Below are positions 7,942-16,025 of a DNA stretch of 64,000 bases, in pieces (position 1 is the first letter of the stretch; each line of letters starts with the position of its first letter). A program made the translations under genes and the position numbers. The notes under the pieces are model-generated. The model did not search any database. It had not been told where the DNA came from and worked only from the letters and a program-made list of their open reading frames with translations. This DNA comes from Lentisphaerota bacterium (GTDB lineage: Bacteria > Verrucomicrobiota > Kiritimatiellia > UBA8416 > JAIOPI01). Where the stretch lies: NCBI GenBank assembly GCA_021413965.1, contig JAIOPI010000022.1, forward strand, positions 1 through 64,000, given 5' to 3'.

Positions 7942-8183
7942 GCCGCCCTCCTTTCCGTCGCCTGGAGTTCAACCAGGGCCGCGGCGGAGGTGCCCAGTAG
8001 GACATCCCGTCGCTTCAGGGCGGTCGGCAGGGACTTCGTGCCCAGAGATCGCCGCACCCGCGCCGCCGTCAGGCGGTCCGGGTGAACGGTGTAGTGGATG
8101 AACCACGTACCGTTGTTATTCCACAGGTGGTGGTTCGGGTTGTCCGCGTTGACGCGGATCGACAGGCTGGCCTGCTCGCGCAT
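7938..8183 (-). CDS. Small integrase-arm-like DNA-binding protein
   Basis: 81 residues from the ATG at 8183, chosen for GGAAAGGAG 8 bases upstream; the frame is open further but runs into the conserved leader. The segment LWNNNGTWFIHYTVHPDRL followed by RVRRSLGTKSLPTALKRRD resembles the N-terminal arm-binding region of phage-type tyrosine integrases, without the catalytic domain. By analogy it may bind DNA. It could be a remnant of an integrase or an independent small regulator. First gene after leader copy 1; followed by two ATGA-coupled genes. Confidence 0.6.
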   Translation of the reverse strand: MREQASLSIRVNADNPNHHLWNNNGTWFIHYTVHPDRLTAARVRRSLGTKSLPTALKRRDVLLGTSAAALVELQATERRAA

Positions 8184-8189
8184 GGCGTC

Positions 8190-8350
8190 GCTCCTTTCCG
8201 GTTGCCCGGACATGGAGGCCATGCCCGGGGAGTCTTGTTGTTCCTCAACCCGCACTTGCAGTTGAGGCGCGTTAGGCCACCGTAGGTCCTCCCCGGGACC
8301 TCGTTTGGCGCCCCCGGCATGTCTGCCGGAGAACTCTAATCACGCTGCGG
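8190..8350 (-). promoter_or_regulatory. Structured 5' leader, copy 1
   Basis: Read on the minus strand this leader of the 8183 gene folds into several hairpins: arms 8329-8324/8319-8314, 8301-8296/8089+195-8284 (that is 8289-8284), 8267-8261/8249-8243, and an 11-bp stem 8229-8219/8215-8205. The 11-bp stem pairs fully, with one G-U wobble, only in the minus-strand transcript. GGGGAG in the loop of the second hairpin can pair with CTCCCC at 8232-8227, a possible pseudoknot. Copy 2 at 9768-9930 keeps all of this and shows compensatory changes in the third stem. Candidate cis-regulatory RNA. Confidence 0.65.
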
Positions 8351-8393
8351 GCATTCAACTAGATGCGGACCGTTTCTACAATCGGACCCTGTG

Positions 8394-9080
8394 TCATAAA
8401 CCCTGTTCTTTCCGCCTGCGCTCCGCCACGAACTGGCGCAGTTCTGCTTCGCCGCCACCGCGCCGGCAGTAGCCGCAGTAGAACAGATTGGTCGCCACCT
8501 GGATTTCGATCATATGGCCGGTGCCCGGGCAATTCGCCCACCAACCCGACGGCCCCCGGCCGGAGGGTCGAGGATTCAACCCCAAGGTGTCTGCCGCTGC
8601 CACGATGGCCGAGGCCTGTTCCGTGGCCTTGCGGATATGCTCGGAATACTCATGCTCCAGTCTGTCCACCAACGCCAGGTAGTCCGACTCAGAAACCAGC
8701 CCGGGCCTGATGACGTTGCGAGTTGGCCCCTGGAATCCGGTTTGTGCCTGGAAGAATGTTTCCAGCAGGCCAACTGCGTCGGACTTCAGATCGCCTTTTG
8801 AAGGGCCAGTGGCAGAAAGACCAAACGTCTCAGCCCGGAGGAACTCGGACAACTCATCCTCACCCTGCTTTTCAGCGAAGAGAGGGAAGTTTCCGGCCGT
8901 ATCAGCGCAGATCCACAACTGCACCTGCCCGTCCGCCACTCTCACATAGGCGGCCTCCTCCGTTTCGCCGAGCCCGCAGCTTAACTCGTAGATGCACGCC
9001 AGAACGGCCCCTTCGGGCACCCCCTTGCAGCGCTTCTTGCGGCCCCATACGTTAACAACAATGCTCGATTCACGACTCAT
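8394..9080 (-). CDS. Hypothetical protein with C-terminal zinc-ribbon-like segment
   Basis: 228 residues, start overlapping the end of the preceding gene by 11 bases. No family recognised. The C-terminal part has CPGTGH and later YCGYC, which together could bind one zinc ion, followed by a charged helix ending in ERRRKEQGL. The N-terminal half is a mixed beta-rich region. It is the second gene of the operon behind leader copy 2. Its end lies only 8 bases from the far edge of leader copy 1's upstream region, so the two operons are stacked. Confidence 0.65.
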   Translation of the reverse strand: MSRESSIVVNVWGRKKRCKGVPEGAVLACIYELSCGLGETEEAAYVRVADGQVQLWICADTAGNFPLFAEKQGEDELSEFLRAETFGLSATGPSKGDLKSDAVGLLETFFQAQTGFQGPTRNVIRPGLVSESDYLALVDRLEHEYSEHIRKATEQASAIVAAADTLGLNPRPSGRGPSGWWANCPGTGHMIEIQVATNLFYCGYCRRGGGEAELRQFVAERRRKEQGL

Positions 9081-9759
9081 GCCGCACCTCCTGTCCCAAC
9101 TCTACCAACTCACGCCGGCGCGCCTCGAACCACTCCTCCTGCACCCGGTGGTAATGCGTACTCAACTCCGGATAGATATCCGAGCTGACCGACGTAAAGT
9201 CCTCGAGATCGTCCAGGGTGCAACCGCCGCATTCGTAGTTGGACGCCGTGTAACAGAGGCCCAGGCTTTCCCCGAAGTCGTACGCCGGGCTGGCGTGGTC
9301 TACGAGATCGACCAGTTGCCCCAGGGTCAGCGGCCGAGCGCTACTGCGCGGGCGCGTGGGAAACCTCGTGTTGTACTCGTCCACAACCCGGTACCGGATC
9401 CGCTTCCCTGCCGACGCGGCTCGCACCTCGATGACGTCCGCGTTAGCCGATTTCAGGTCGACCCGCACCAGCGTCACTTCGCCCCGCCGGGTGCGAGGCA
9501 AATATTCCCCTCCCATGAAGGTGGGATGAATGCGCCCGAGGGATTCGCGCTGCGTGACGGTCAGCTCGTCCTGCAGCAGTGCATCCTCCAGCTCCTGGAA
9601 TCGCCCCGCGTTCCAGTAGTCACGGATCATCTGCCGACGCCGTGTCCCCTTGACGTTCCGCAGCACGACATGCAGCGCGTCGGCAGGCGGTGCCCAGTAA
9701 GACGACGGGCGCCAGTCGTAGTCGATGTCGGGATAGCGGACTGGGGCGGCTGCGCTCAT
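9070..9759 (-). CDS. Conserved hypothetical protein
   Basis: 229 residues from the ATG at 9759, preceded by AAAGGAAACAGGCC. The body contains HPTFMGGEYLP and YRVVDEYNTRF, signatures I associate with an uncharacterised protein found in various proteobacterial accessory regions. Near the C-terminus NYECGGC may bind metal. The N-terminus is repeated in the 47-residue protein at 7798-7941. It is the first gene after leader copy 2 and divergent from the XRE operon. Function unknown. Confidence 0.65.
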   Translation of the reverse strand: MSAAAPVRYPDIDYDWRPSSYWAPPADALHVVLRNVKGTRRRQMIRDYWNAGRFQELEDALLQDELTVTQRESLGRIHPTFMGGEYLPRTRRGEVTLVRVDLKSANADVIEVRAASAGKRIRYRVVDEYNTRFPTRPRSSARPLTLGQLVDLVDHASPAYDFGESLGLCYTASNYECGGCTLDDLEDFTSVSSDIYPELSTHYHRVQEEWFEARRRELVELGQEVRHES

Positions 9760-9767
9760 GGCCTGTT

Positions 9768-9930
9768 TCCTTTCCGGTTTCCCGGACATGGAGGCCATGC
9801 CCGGGGAGTTTGTGTTTCCCCGATCCGCTATTGCGGTCGGGGCGCGTTAGGCCACCGTGGGTCTCCCCGGACCTCGGTCGGCGTCTCCGGCACATGCCGA
9901 AGAACTCTAATCACGCTGGGGATATTGAAC
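9768..9930 (-). promoter_or_regulatory. Structured 5' leader, copy 2
   Basis: Second copy of the leader seen at 8190-8350. Stems on the minus strand: 9899-9895/9892-9888; 9874-9870/9863-9859; 9842-9836/9824-9818; and 9805-9795/9791-9781. In the third stem the pair sequences are CCCCGAT/GTCGGGG here and CCTCAAC/GTTGAGG in copy 1 (plus-strand spelling), so three of seven positions differ yet all still pair. CTCCCC at 9863-9868 and GGGGAG at 9803-9808 repeat the possible pseudoknot. The word CGCGTTAGGCCACCGT and the word GAACTCTAATCACGCTG are almost invariant. This pattern supports selection on RNA (or single-strand DNA) structure. Confidence 0.65.
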
Positions 9931-10035
9931 TACAATGCGGGGGGTTCCACAACGGCATTCCGTGTCATAAACGTGCTGTCCCAAGCCCGGATTCCTTCAC
10001 TCCGGCTGCCCGCATGATTCAGTGCCGGTGGGGTC

Positions 10036-10066
10036 TTGACACCATGACGTATACTGTTTAGTATAC
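10036..10066 (+). promoter_or_regulatory. XRE promoter with overlapping operator
   Basis: TTGACA at 10036-10041 and TAGTAT at 10059-10064 are 17 bases apart, a near-consensus promoter. The perfect dyad GTATACT-GTTT-AGTATAC (10049-10066) covers the spacer and the -10 box. The ATG of the XRE gene follows 8 bases later. The arrangement is typical of an autoregulating XRE repressor that blocks its own promoter. Confidence 0.75.
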
Positions 10067-10073
10067 AGCCATC

Positions 10074-10430
10074 ATGAGTGAGCCCTTTGGACAGTACCTG
10101 AGACAGAAACGGGAGACGCTGCTCAAGCAGGACCGGGCCTACACGGTGCGCAAGTTCGCCGCCACGGTAGGCGTCCAGCCGTCGTACATCAGCAAGGTCG
10201 AGCGGGAAGAGGTGGGCCCACCGTCGGAAGCCACCATCATCCGCATGGCCGAAGTGCTGCACGAGGATCCGGATGTCCTGCTCGCCCTGGCTGGCAAGGT
10301 CTCGGCCGATCTTCGCCAAGTTATCCTCAAGCGCCCACGGCTATTCGCTGATCTGATCCGGCAGTTGAAAGATGCTCCCGATCACGCCCTGCTCCGCGTG
10401 GTCAGGGAGGTGCGCGACGGGCAGTGGTAA
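10074..10430 (+). CDS. XRE-family HTH transcriptional regulator
   Basis: 118 residues. A helix-turn-helix of the Cro/C1 type spans about residues 7-66 (YTVRKFAATVGVQPSYISKVE is the recognition part), followed by a short helical dimerisation tail. Proteins of this size usually repress their own operon. A dyad operator overlaps the promoter immediately upstream. The next gene starts 17 bases after the stop, so this is the leader of the 10074-15472 operon. Confidence 0.9.
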   Translation: MSEPFGQYLRQKRETLLKQDRAYTVRKFAATVGVQPSYISKVEREEVGPPSEATIIRMAEVLHEDPDVLLALAGKVSADLRQVILKRPRLFADLIRQLKDAPDHALLRVVREVRDGQW

Positions 10431-10447
10431 GTGAAAGGAACGCAGCC

Positions 10448-11506
10448 ATGATCGAACTCAAACGCGACGCATTGGTGTTCAGCTTTCCGGAGGTTCACCC
10501 ATCGGCGGTCCTGAGTGTTGATTTCCAGCGGACACTCCGGATCCCGGACGACGATAAGGATTACCCGCTGCCGCCCGGACTCGGCAGGTTCCCGGTGCGG
10601 CACGTGGATGACTATGCGGCAAACGTTCCCAAGTCTTGGATCGAACACGGCGGGGTGATGCTGCCGATGTACCAGGCCGAAGCTCTGTGGTTGAACTTTG
10701 GCTCGGAGGACGTCGAAGATCGCGATACCCCATACCCGTTCGCCGTCATGATCGCCACGGGCAAGGTCAACGCCGTCTCGGGCGGGACGTGGCGCAACGG
10801 CATACACCGGCGTCCGCAGCAGGACTACGTGGTGGTTCCCGAGCAGCCCTGGCTGGACGGTTACTGCGTTGAGAAAGGTATCATCCGTCAGTTTGTCGCC
10901 ATGCCACTGGGGGCGGGTTACACGACCGAGGAGCAAATCACCGGCAAGGCCGAGCACGGCGGGCTGCAGATCGTGGCCTACCCAATGAAGCGCGACGTGT
11001 TCGAACGGCGGTTCCCAAAGCACCAGCGGGAGCGAGTGTGCTACAGCGCACCGATGCCCTGCTGCTGCGAAGCGCCGTCATCCATGGGGCTGGCTCCCGG
11101 CGGACGCATGCGGCAGGAGATCTACGACGATCCGTACGACATCAGCGACTGGGATCTGGATCACGGCAGCCGGTGCTTTGTCCACATCACGAACTCCATG
11201 GTCTGGCGACAGGTGTCGGGCGAAAACCCACCGACTACACCCCCGACCTCTAAAGAATACACCGACGCCGGCCTGCCGTGGTTCGAGTGGTACGACGATA
11301 AGAACAACCCGCTGGCCGGCAACGAAGCCTTGGCCGGCATGAAGAGCGTGGTCCAGATGGGGACACAGAAGGGTGACGTACCGCTGCCGGAGAATCAGTC
11401 GGTGACGCCCCAACACGTGACCGCCCTGCGCAAAGGTCTTCGCAGGGGGCAGGTTCGGGAGTTCGAAGAGCAGAAGACGCGGGATTCGCAGCAAATCTAC
11501 ATGTGA
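10448..11506 (+). CDS. Conserved hypothetical protein (acquired-operon type)
   Basis: 352 residues from the ATG at 10448, chosen for AAAGGAA upstream; an in-frame ATG at 10424 overlaps the previous gene but lacks a ribosome site. The centre, QPWLDGYCVEKGIIRQFVAM followed by PLGAGYTTEEQITG and GGLQIVAYPMK, is shared with uncharacterised proteins I have seen annotated only as hypothetical, mainly in actinobacteria. No catalytic motif recognised. A Cys cluster, MPCCCEAPSSMGLAPGGRM, lies near the middle. It sits between the XRE regulator and the DUF932 gene. Confidence 0.7.
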   Translation: MIELKRDALVFSFPEVHPSAVLSVDFQRTLRIPDDDKDYPLPPGLGRFPVRHVDDYAANVPKSWIEHGGVMLPMYQAEALWLNFGSEDVEDRDTPYPFAVMIATGKVNAVSGGTWRNGIHRRPQQDYVVVPEQPWLDGYCVEKGIIRQFVAMPLGAGYTTEEQITGKAEHGGLQIVAYPMKRDVFERRFPKHQRERVCYSAPMPCCCEAPSSMGLAPGGRMRQEIYDDPYDISDWDLDHGSRCFVHITNSMVWRQVSGENPPTTPPTSKEYTDAGLPWFEWYDDKNNPLAGNEALAGMKSVVQMGTQKGDVPLPENQSVTPQHVTALRKGLRRGQVREFEEQKTRDSQQIYM

Positions 11507-11517
11507 CGGGAGGTCAG

Positions 11518-12519
11518 ATGGCTCACAACCTGTGGATCGAGAGCGGCCGGGCCCACATGATGTACGCTGGGAAGCCGCCCTGGCACGGATTGGGAACAGA
11601 ACTCGACAGGCCGGCAACATCCGCGCAGGCCATCAAAGCCGCCGGTCTGGACTGGACGGTGCGCAAGATCCCCCTGTATGCCATTGAGGGGCCGGGCGTC
11701 GCCCATGTCCCCCGCTACTACGGCGTGGTGCCGGAGGATCGGTGGGGCAAGCCGGACTGCCCGGTGTTCGGCGTCGTCGGGGAGGACTACCGCCCGCTCC
11801 AGAACGTCGAGGCGTTTGACTTCTTCGACTCGATTGTCGGTCAGCGGGTCGCCATGTACCACACGGCCGGCGCCCTGGGCAAAGGCGAGCAGGTGTGGAT
11901 TCTGGCCAAGGTACCCGGACTGATGGAAGTCACCGGATCGGATGCGTTGGAGAAATACCTGCTGCTGAGCACCGGACATGACGGGCGGACCTGCGTGAGG
12001 ATCACGCTGACACCCGTGCGCGTCGTCTGCCTGAATACGCTGACACTGGCGCTGTCGAATGGCGACGAGATTGCGCGGGCGCATCATACGCGCAGCCTTG
12101 ATCGCCAGCTCGATACAGCCCGCAAACAGGTACGTGAACTGATGCGCGGGTTCGCAGATCTGGAAGCGGCATTCCGGGCGATGGCCAAGGTGAAGATGGA
12201 AGACCAGGCGGCCGAGGCGTACATCGATCAGGTATTCCCGATTCCTGACGGGCTGGAGAATCGCAAGGTGCCGGCCTGGATCTTGGAGGACCGCGCCAAC
12301 TGCCTGTATCTGTTTCGCCGCGGGCAGGGCAACGACCAAGTAAGAGTGCGCGAAACGCTTTGGGCGGCCTACAACGGGATCACCGAGTACGTGGACCACT
12401 GGCGCCAGCGTGGCGAGCGCCAGCACATGTACACGGTCTGCATGGGCCGCGGATACCAGATTAAGACGCAGGCGCTACGAATCGCTCGTACCATCGCGGG
12501 GACAATGACGGCGAACTGA
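11518..12519 (+). CDS. DUF932 phage/plasmid-like protein
   Basis: 333 residues from the ATG at 11518 with GGGAGG 6 bases upstream. The N-terminus PPWHGLGTELDRPATSAQA, the central YRPLQNVEAFDFFD and the later RVVCLNTLTLAL are typical of the DUF932 family, found on phages, plasmids and islands. The biochemical role of DUF932 is not established. It follows the 10448 gene by 11 bases and precedes the ADP-ribosylglycohydrolase by 33 bases. Confidence 0.85.
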   Translation: MAHNLWIESGRAHMMYAGKPPWHGLGTELDRPATSAQAIKAAGLDWTVRKIPLYAIEGPGVAHVPRYYGVVPEDRWGKPDCPVFGVVGEDYRPLQNVEAFDFFDSIVGQRVAMYHTAGALGKGEQVWILAKVPGLMEVTGSDALEKYLLLSTGHDGRTCVRITLTPVRVVCLNTLTLALSNGDEIARAHHTRSLDRQLDTARKQVRELMRGFADLEAAFRAMAKVKMEDQAAEAYIDQVFPIPDGLENRKVPAWILEDRANCLYLFRRGQGNDQVRVRETLWAAYNGITEYVDHWRQRGERQHMYTVCMGRGYQIKTQALRIARTIAGTMTAN

Positions 12520-12552
12520 CGCTCGGCGATTGGGGCTAGGGTTAGACGACCT

Positions 12553-13476
12553 ATGAAAACCAGCGTGAACATTGGGCTTCAGAATCGTTTCCGTGGCTGC
12601 CTGCTTGGCCTGGCCGTCGGAGACGCGGTCGGCACCACCGTCGATTTCAAGAGCCGGGGATCGTTTGCTCCGGTCACTGACATGATTGGCGGCGGACCGT
12701 TCGGTCTTAAACCCGGTCAATGGACGGACGACACGTCACTCGCCCTGTGCCTGGCTGAAAGCCTGATCACCAAACAAGGCTTCGATGCCCGAGACCAGAT
12801 GGAGCGCTATGTCCGATGGTACCGGGATGGCCACCTCAGCAGTACCGGTCGGTGCTTCGACATCGGCAACGCCACGGCCAGTTCGCTGCACCGGTTCGAG
12901 CAAACGGGTGAGCCCTACTCCGGATCGACGGATGGCAGGGCGGCCGGCAACGGCTCGATCATGCGTCTGGCGCCCATCCCGATGTTTTTTCACGGGGACG
13001 CAGAGCAGGCCATGCACTACGCTGCGGAAAGCTCCCGAACCACCCACGGGGCGCCGGAGTGCATCGATGCCTGCCAGTTGCTCGCCCGGATGCTGGTCAA
13101 GGCGCTAGCCGGTAAGTCCAAGGATGAGATCCTGTTTGGAACGGGGCAGATGGACCTGGCGCCCAAGATCGCGGCCATCGCCGCCGGCAAGTACCGCAAC
13201 AAGGGCGAGAACGAGATTCGCGGAACAGGGTACGTCGTGGATAGTCTGGAAGCTGCGCTGTGGTGCTTCAACCAGACTGACAATTACCGCGATGCCATTC
13301 TGAAGGCCGTCAACCTGGGCGATGACGCGGATACCACGGCGGCCGTCTGCGGGCAGATCGCCGGGGCGTTCTACGGCGAGGACGGCATCCCGTCCGAATG
13401 GCTGGCTCCGCTGTGCATGCGGGAGACGATCGTGGAGTTCGCGGTTCGGCTGCACAGTGGAGGAGGAGCATCGTGA
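12553..13476 (+). CDS. ADP-ribosylglycohydrolase (DraG/ARH-like)
   Basis: 307 residues covering the whole ARH fold. Metal-binding motifs are clear: GQWTDDTSLAL (DDT at 59-61), GNGSIMRLAP, and NLGDDADTTAAVCGQIAGA near 257. Such enzymes remove ADP-ribose from proteins, nucleic acids or small molecules using two magnesium ions. In an island operon the natural inference is reversal of an ADP-ribosylation made by a toxin, a phage or a partner. No ADP-ribosyltransferase is visible in the window. The stop overlaps the GTG start of the next gene. Confidence 0.92.
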   Translation: MKTSVNIGLQNRFRGCLLGLAVGDAVGTTVDFKSRGSFAPVTDMIGGGPFGLKPGQWTDDTSLALCLAESLITKQGFDARDQMERYVRWYRDGHLSSTGRCFDIGNATASSLHRFEQTGEPYSGSTDGRAAGNGSIMRLAPIPMFFHGDAEQAMHYAAESSRTTHGAPECIDACQLLARMLVKALAGKSKDEILFGTGQMDLAPKIAAIAAGKYRNKGENEIRGTGYVVDSLEAALWCFNQTDNYRDAILKAVNLGDDADTTAAVCGQIAGAFYGEDGIPSEWLAPLCMRETIVEFAVRLHSGGGAS

Positions 13477-14528
13477 GGAAGTATCCTGTCAATGGGGCGG
13501 TTTACCGGTTGGCCAGCAAGTTGACGCCCTTCCAGCTCGACATGCAGGTCCACCTCACGAACTGGAAATGGAGAAACCTGAAGACCCGCGACTGCGGACT
13601 CTACAAGGGACAGCCGTATGATGTCATCCTGCCTACCCGCCTGAAAGATGAGCTGCAGCCGATATACCGGCCAATCGTCGAGCGTGTCGAGGTGCACAGA
13701 GCCAAGGTCGGCTTCAAGCTGCACAAGTTCGTTGGTCACATGGCCAGCTCCCAGGTGGCCTGCATAAACCTGTTTGTCCCATTACTGGAGCAACCCGAAG
13801 CAGCCGCGCAGGTGCTGCGATTAGTGAAGCCAGACCTGGAGACCCTCGCTACCGACAAACTGGACGGAGGATTCCAGATCGAGTTCTGGCCGGGTGCGGG
13901 CGATGAGCCCGGTCCGCTTAACGATCATACGAAGGCAGCCGGCACCGACGCCGACATCGCCATCGCGTACCGTGACGGGGCCGGCCACCTGAAACTGTGG
14001 CTAATCGAGCACAAGCTGACCGAGGCGGAATTCACGACATGTGGGGGCGCCGTAAGCGCTGGCCGCACGGACAAGCACCGTTGCGCCCCGACCTCCGACA
14101 TTCTGAAGGATCACAACCTCTGCTACTACCACGAGTCTAAACGTTGCCACTACGCCTACTGGGCAATAACCGATCGGCATCCGAACGTCTTTCCCCCGGA
14201 GCGCCTTGCTGCGCACAAGAGCTGCCCTTTCGGAGGCGGCATGAACCAACTCTGGAGAAACATGCTACTGGCCCTCGCCGTGGAAGATGCCTCGGAATGC
14301 CCATATGACGAGATCCACTTCTCGGTCGTGCACCATCCCGGTAACGATGCCCTGCAACCGTCGATGAACGCATTCAAGGGACTGCTGGGGGATGATGCGC
14401 GATTCTCCTGGTTCACTTCTGACCAGGTCGTCACTGCCGCCGCCGAGCATTCTGTCCTCAGTGAATGGGCGAAGTGGTACAGGAACCTGTACTGGCTTGA
14501 TTACCCGGCACTGGAGTCATCCCGGTGA
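13473..14528 (+). CDS. PD-(D/E)XK nuclease-like protein
   Basis: 351 residues from GTG at 13473, chosen because AGGAGGAG precedes it and it overlaps the previous stop (GTGA). The core DADIAIAYRD followed by LKLWLIEHKLTEAEF fits the D-x(n)-E-x-K catalytic pattern of restriction-type nucleases. A Cys-rich stretch follows (CGG, then HRCAPTSD, then CYYHESKRCHYAYW). The layout resembles the PGN_0703-type putative restriction endonucleases. Its role is probably DNA cleavage, but the target is unknown. No companion methyltransferase is visible. Confidence 0.7.
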   Translation: MRKYPVNGAVYRLASKLTPFQLDMQVHLTNWKWRNLKTRDCGLYKGQPYDVILPTRLKDELQPIYRPIVERVEVHRAKVGFKLHKFVGHMASSQVACINLFVPLLEQPEAAAQVLRLVKPDLETLATDKLDGGFQIEFWPGAGDEPGPLNDHTKAAGTDADIAIAYRDGAGHLKLWLIEHKLTEAEFTTCGGAVSAGRTDKHRCAPTSDILKDHNLCYYHESKRCHYAYWAITDRHPNVFPPERLAAHKSCPFGGGMNQLWRNMLLALAVEDASECPYDEIHFSVVHHPGNDALQPSMNAFKGLLGDDARFSWFTSDQVVTAAAEHSVLSEWAKWYRNLYWLDYPALESSR

Positions 14529-14554
14529 CCGGCGAGTAATCCGCAGGAGCACCC

Positions 14555-15472
14555 GTGACACCCGAGCGGGAAGTACAGCGTTTCGTCCAGACCGGCGAGC
14601 ATGACGAACTCCATCGCCAGTGGCCGGGCGATGATATGCTTGTGCGGGCGCGCACGGCAGACGCCGCCCTCCGGAACGCCTTGATTCAGGAGGTCCGCCA
14701 GCGAACTGCAGATTGCACACCTCCGGTCCTGCCACTGGGCTTCGATGCCAGCCGGTTCGTGCTTGGCAAGGTCGGTCCGATGGTACGCAGTCTCTTCCCG
14801 GCCCGTGAACGGCAGGTGTTGCTCGATTTGTTCGAGCAGTCACTCACGTTTGTGACGCATGCGAACATCGAGCAGATCCTCATGGAGACGCCGTACCTGT
14901 CTACCGCCTGGACGATCGCCAACCTCTATCTCGGTAGCCTGGGCTTGCCGGGACTGGACGGTCAACCTGTTGGGCTCGTCGGATACAGCGAGGGCACGAC
15001 GCTGTACGTCTCCCCGGCGTATTTCGAGGACAGTGATCCGTTCGCGGATTGGGTGGTACACGAAGCTGCGCACGTGTTCCACAACTGGAAGCGTGACCGG
15101 GCAGGTTTGCCCCATACGCGTACGCGGGAGTTCCTGCTGGAGATCGCGTACGACAAGCGGGAGGTGTTCGCATACGCCTGCGAGGCGTATGCCAGGATAT
15201 TCAAGCGGCCAACCAGCCCCGCCGACAGGCGGAGCCTGCACGCCGAGTACGCCGCGAACTGGGTGCCGGTCTGTGACGGTGTTGATCGCGCAGAACTTGT
15301 GGATGTCCTGGCTGAGGCAGTAAAGGCGCGGAACGGTTGGAAGCGCATCCTGGACCGCTGTAGCCCACCCAGACGGACGCCCCCAGCAACGCCCACAGCG
15401 AAACGCTTGTATGAGCCCAAATCGCTCCAAATTCCGGCGACCCATGCCGGCATACGGCCGACTTCCATTTGA
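14555..15472 (+). CDS. HExxH zinc metallopeptidase-like protein
   Basis: 305 residues from GTG at 14555 with GCAGGAGC upstream. A zinc-protease motif HEAAH is at 169-173 inside WVVHEAAHVFHNWKR; a candidate third ligand is the Glu in CEAYARIF about 40 residues later. No signal peptide, so it should act in the cytoplasm. The last 25 or so codons run into dispersed repeat copy C, so the native C-terminus may have been replaced. Last gene of the XRE-led operon. Confidence 0.65.
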   Translation: MTPEREVQRFVQTGEHDELHRQWPGDDMLVRARTADAALRNALIQEVRQRTADCTPPVLPLGFDASRFVLGKVGPMVRSLFPARERQVLLDLFEQSLTFVTHANIEQILMETPYLSTAWTIANLYLGSLGLPGLDGQPVGLVGYSEGTTLYVSPAYFEDSDPFADWVVHEAAHVFHNWKRDRAGLPHTRTREFLLEIAYDKREVFAYACEAYARIFKRPTSPADRRSLHAEYAANWVPVCDGVDRAELVDVLAEAVKARNGWKRILDRCSPPRRTPPATPTAKRLYEPKSLQIPATHAGIRPTSI

Positions 15473-15587
15473 TCAGTTTTGCGCGCTATTCGACACTTGT
15501 ATAGCGCTCTCTGGACGCGACGTGGCGGAGCGGGATACAGTTGTCGCCGGGATTTCACTGCGACCGCAAACGGGAGTTTGTGGCAGC
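15400..15587. repeat. Dispersed hairpin repeat, copy C
   Basis: Contains CGAAACGCTTGTATGAGCCC, then CCATGCCGGCATACGG, then GACACTTGTATAGCG, then CGGGATTTC and the hairpin CCGCAAA-CGGGAG-TTTGTGG. The order and spacing match copy A at 344-525 across about 185 bases. It lies where the 10074-15472 and 17127-15594 operons converge, and it supplies the last codons of the upstream gene. Confidence 0.6.
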
Positions 15588-15593
15588 ACCAGG

Positions 15594-16025
15594 TTACGGC
15601 TTTGCGCGTCGTAGTTCCGTCACGGCATCCTTGACGACTGCAACGTCCTCGTCAAACAATTGGTTACTGCCGTTACCATTCAGAGATACAACCTTGGCAC
15701 AGGTCGTTGGGGCGAACTTCCGCAACAGGACTCGGCATTGTTCCGCCGTGTAGTTGTTGCCGTATTTCTTAATCAACACAACGAGCTTCTTCGGAAACGG
15801 GTGCCAAATAATGTCAACAATTGCCCCGCGTACTTGTTTGGAGGCGCGGGATTCCACTTCAACCGCGACATCATCGCCTATCGTCCCGTCGATCTTCACC
15901 GACCCAGCGTTCTCGCCAAACGGTACCGGGTCTGGACTGTCGTTGAATGCATTACCAAACGCTTTGCGCAGGACGGCTTTGCCATACTGATCATGAATCT
16001 GCTTTGCACCCATTCTGGCCTCCAT
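15594..16025 (-). CDS. Restriction-nuclease-like small protein
   Basis: 143 residues from the ATG at 16025, chosen for AGAGAGGG upstream. KIDGTIGDDVAVEVESRASKQ with the following strand KKLVVLIKKYG has the layout of a PD-(D/E)XK fold: an Asp near the first strand and an acidic EVES in the second. The usual Lys is not certain. The start overlaps the end of the WYL gene by 35 bases, so the pair is coupled. The same gene order, WYL then nuclease-like, recurs at 30083-28539. Confidence 0.6.
   Translation of the reverse strand: MEARMGAKQIHDQYGKAVLRKAFGNAFNDSPDPVPFGENAGSVKIDGTIGDDVAVEVESRASKQVRGAIVDIIWHPFPKKLVVLIKKYGNNYTAEQCRVLLRKFAPTTCAKVVSLNGNGSNQLFDEDVAVVKDAVTELRRAKP

Noticed and set aside
8190..9930. 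Integron attC sites, because GTTAGGC occurs in both leaders
   Set aside because: The pairing core site at proper distance is not seen, no integrase is visible, and both copies sit directly before genes with ribosome sites, as leaders do.
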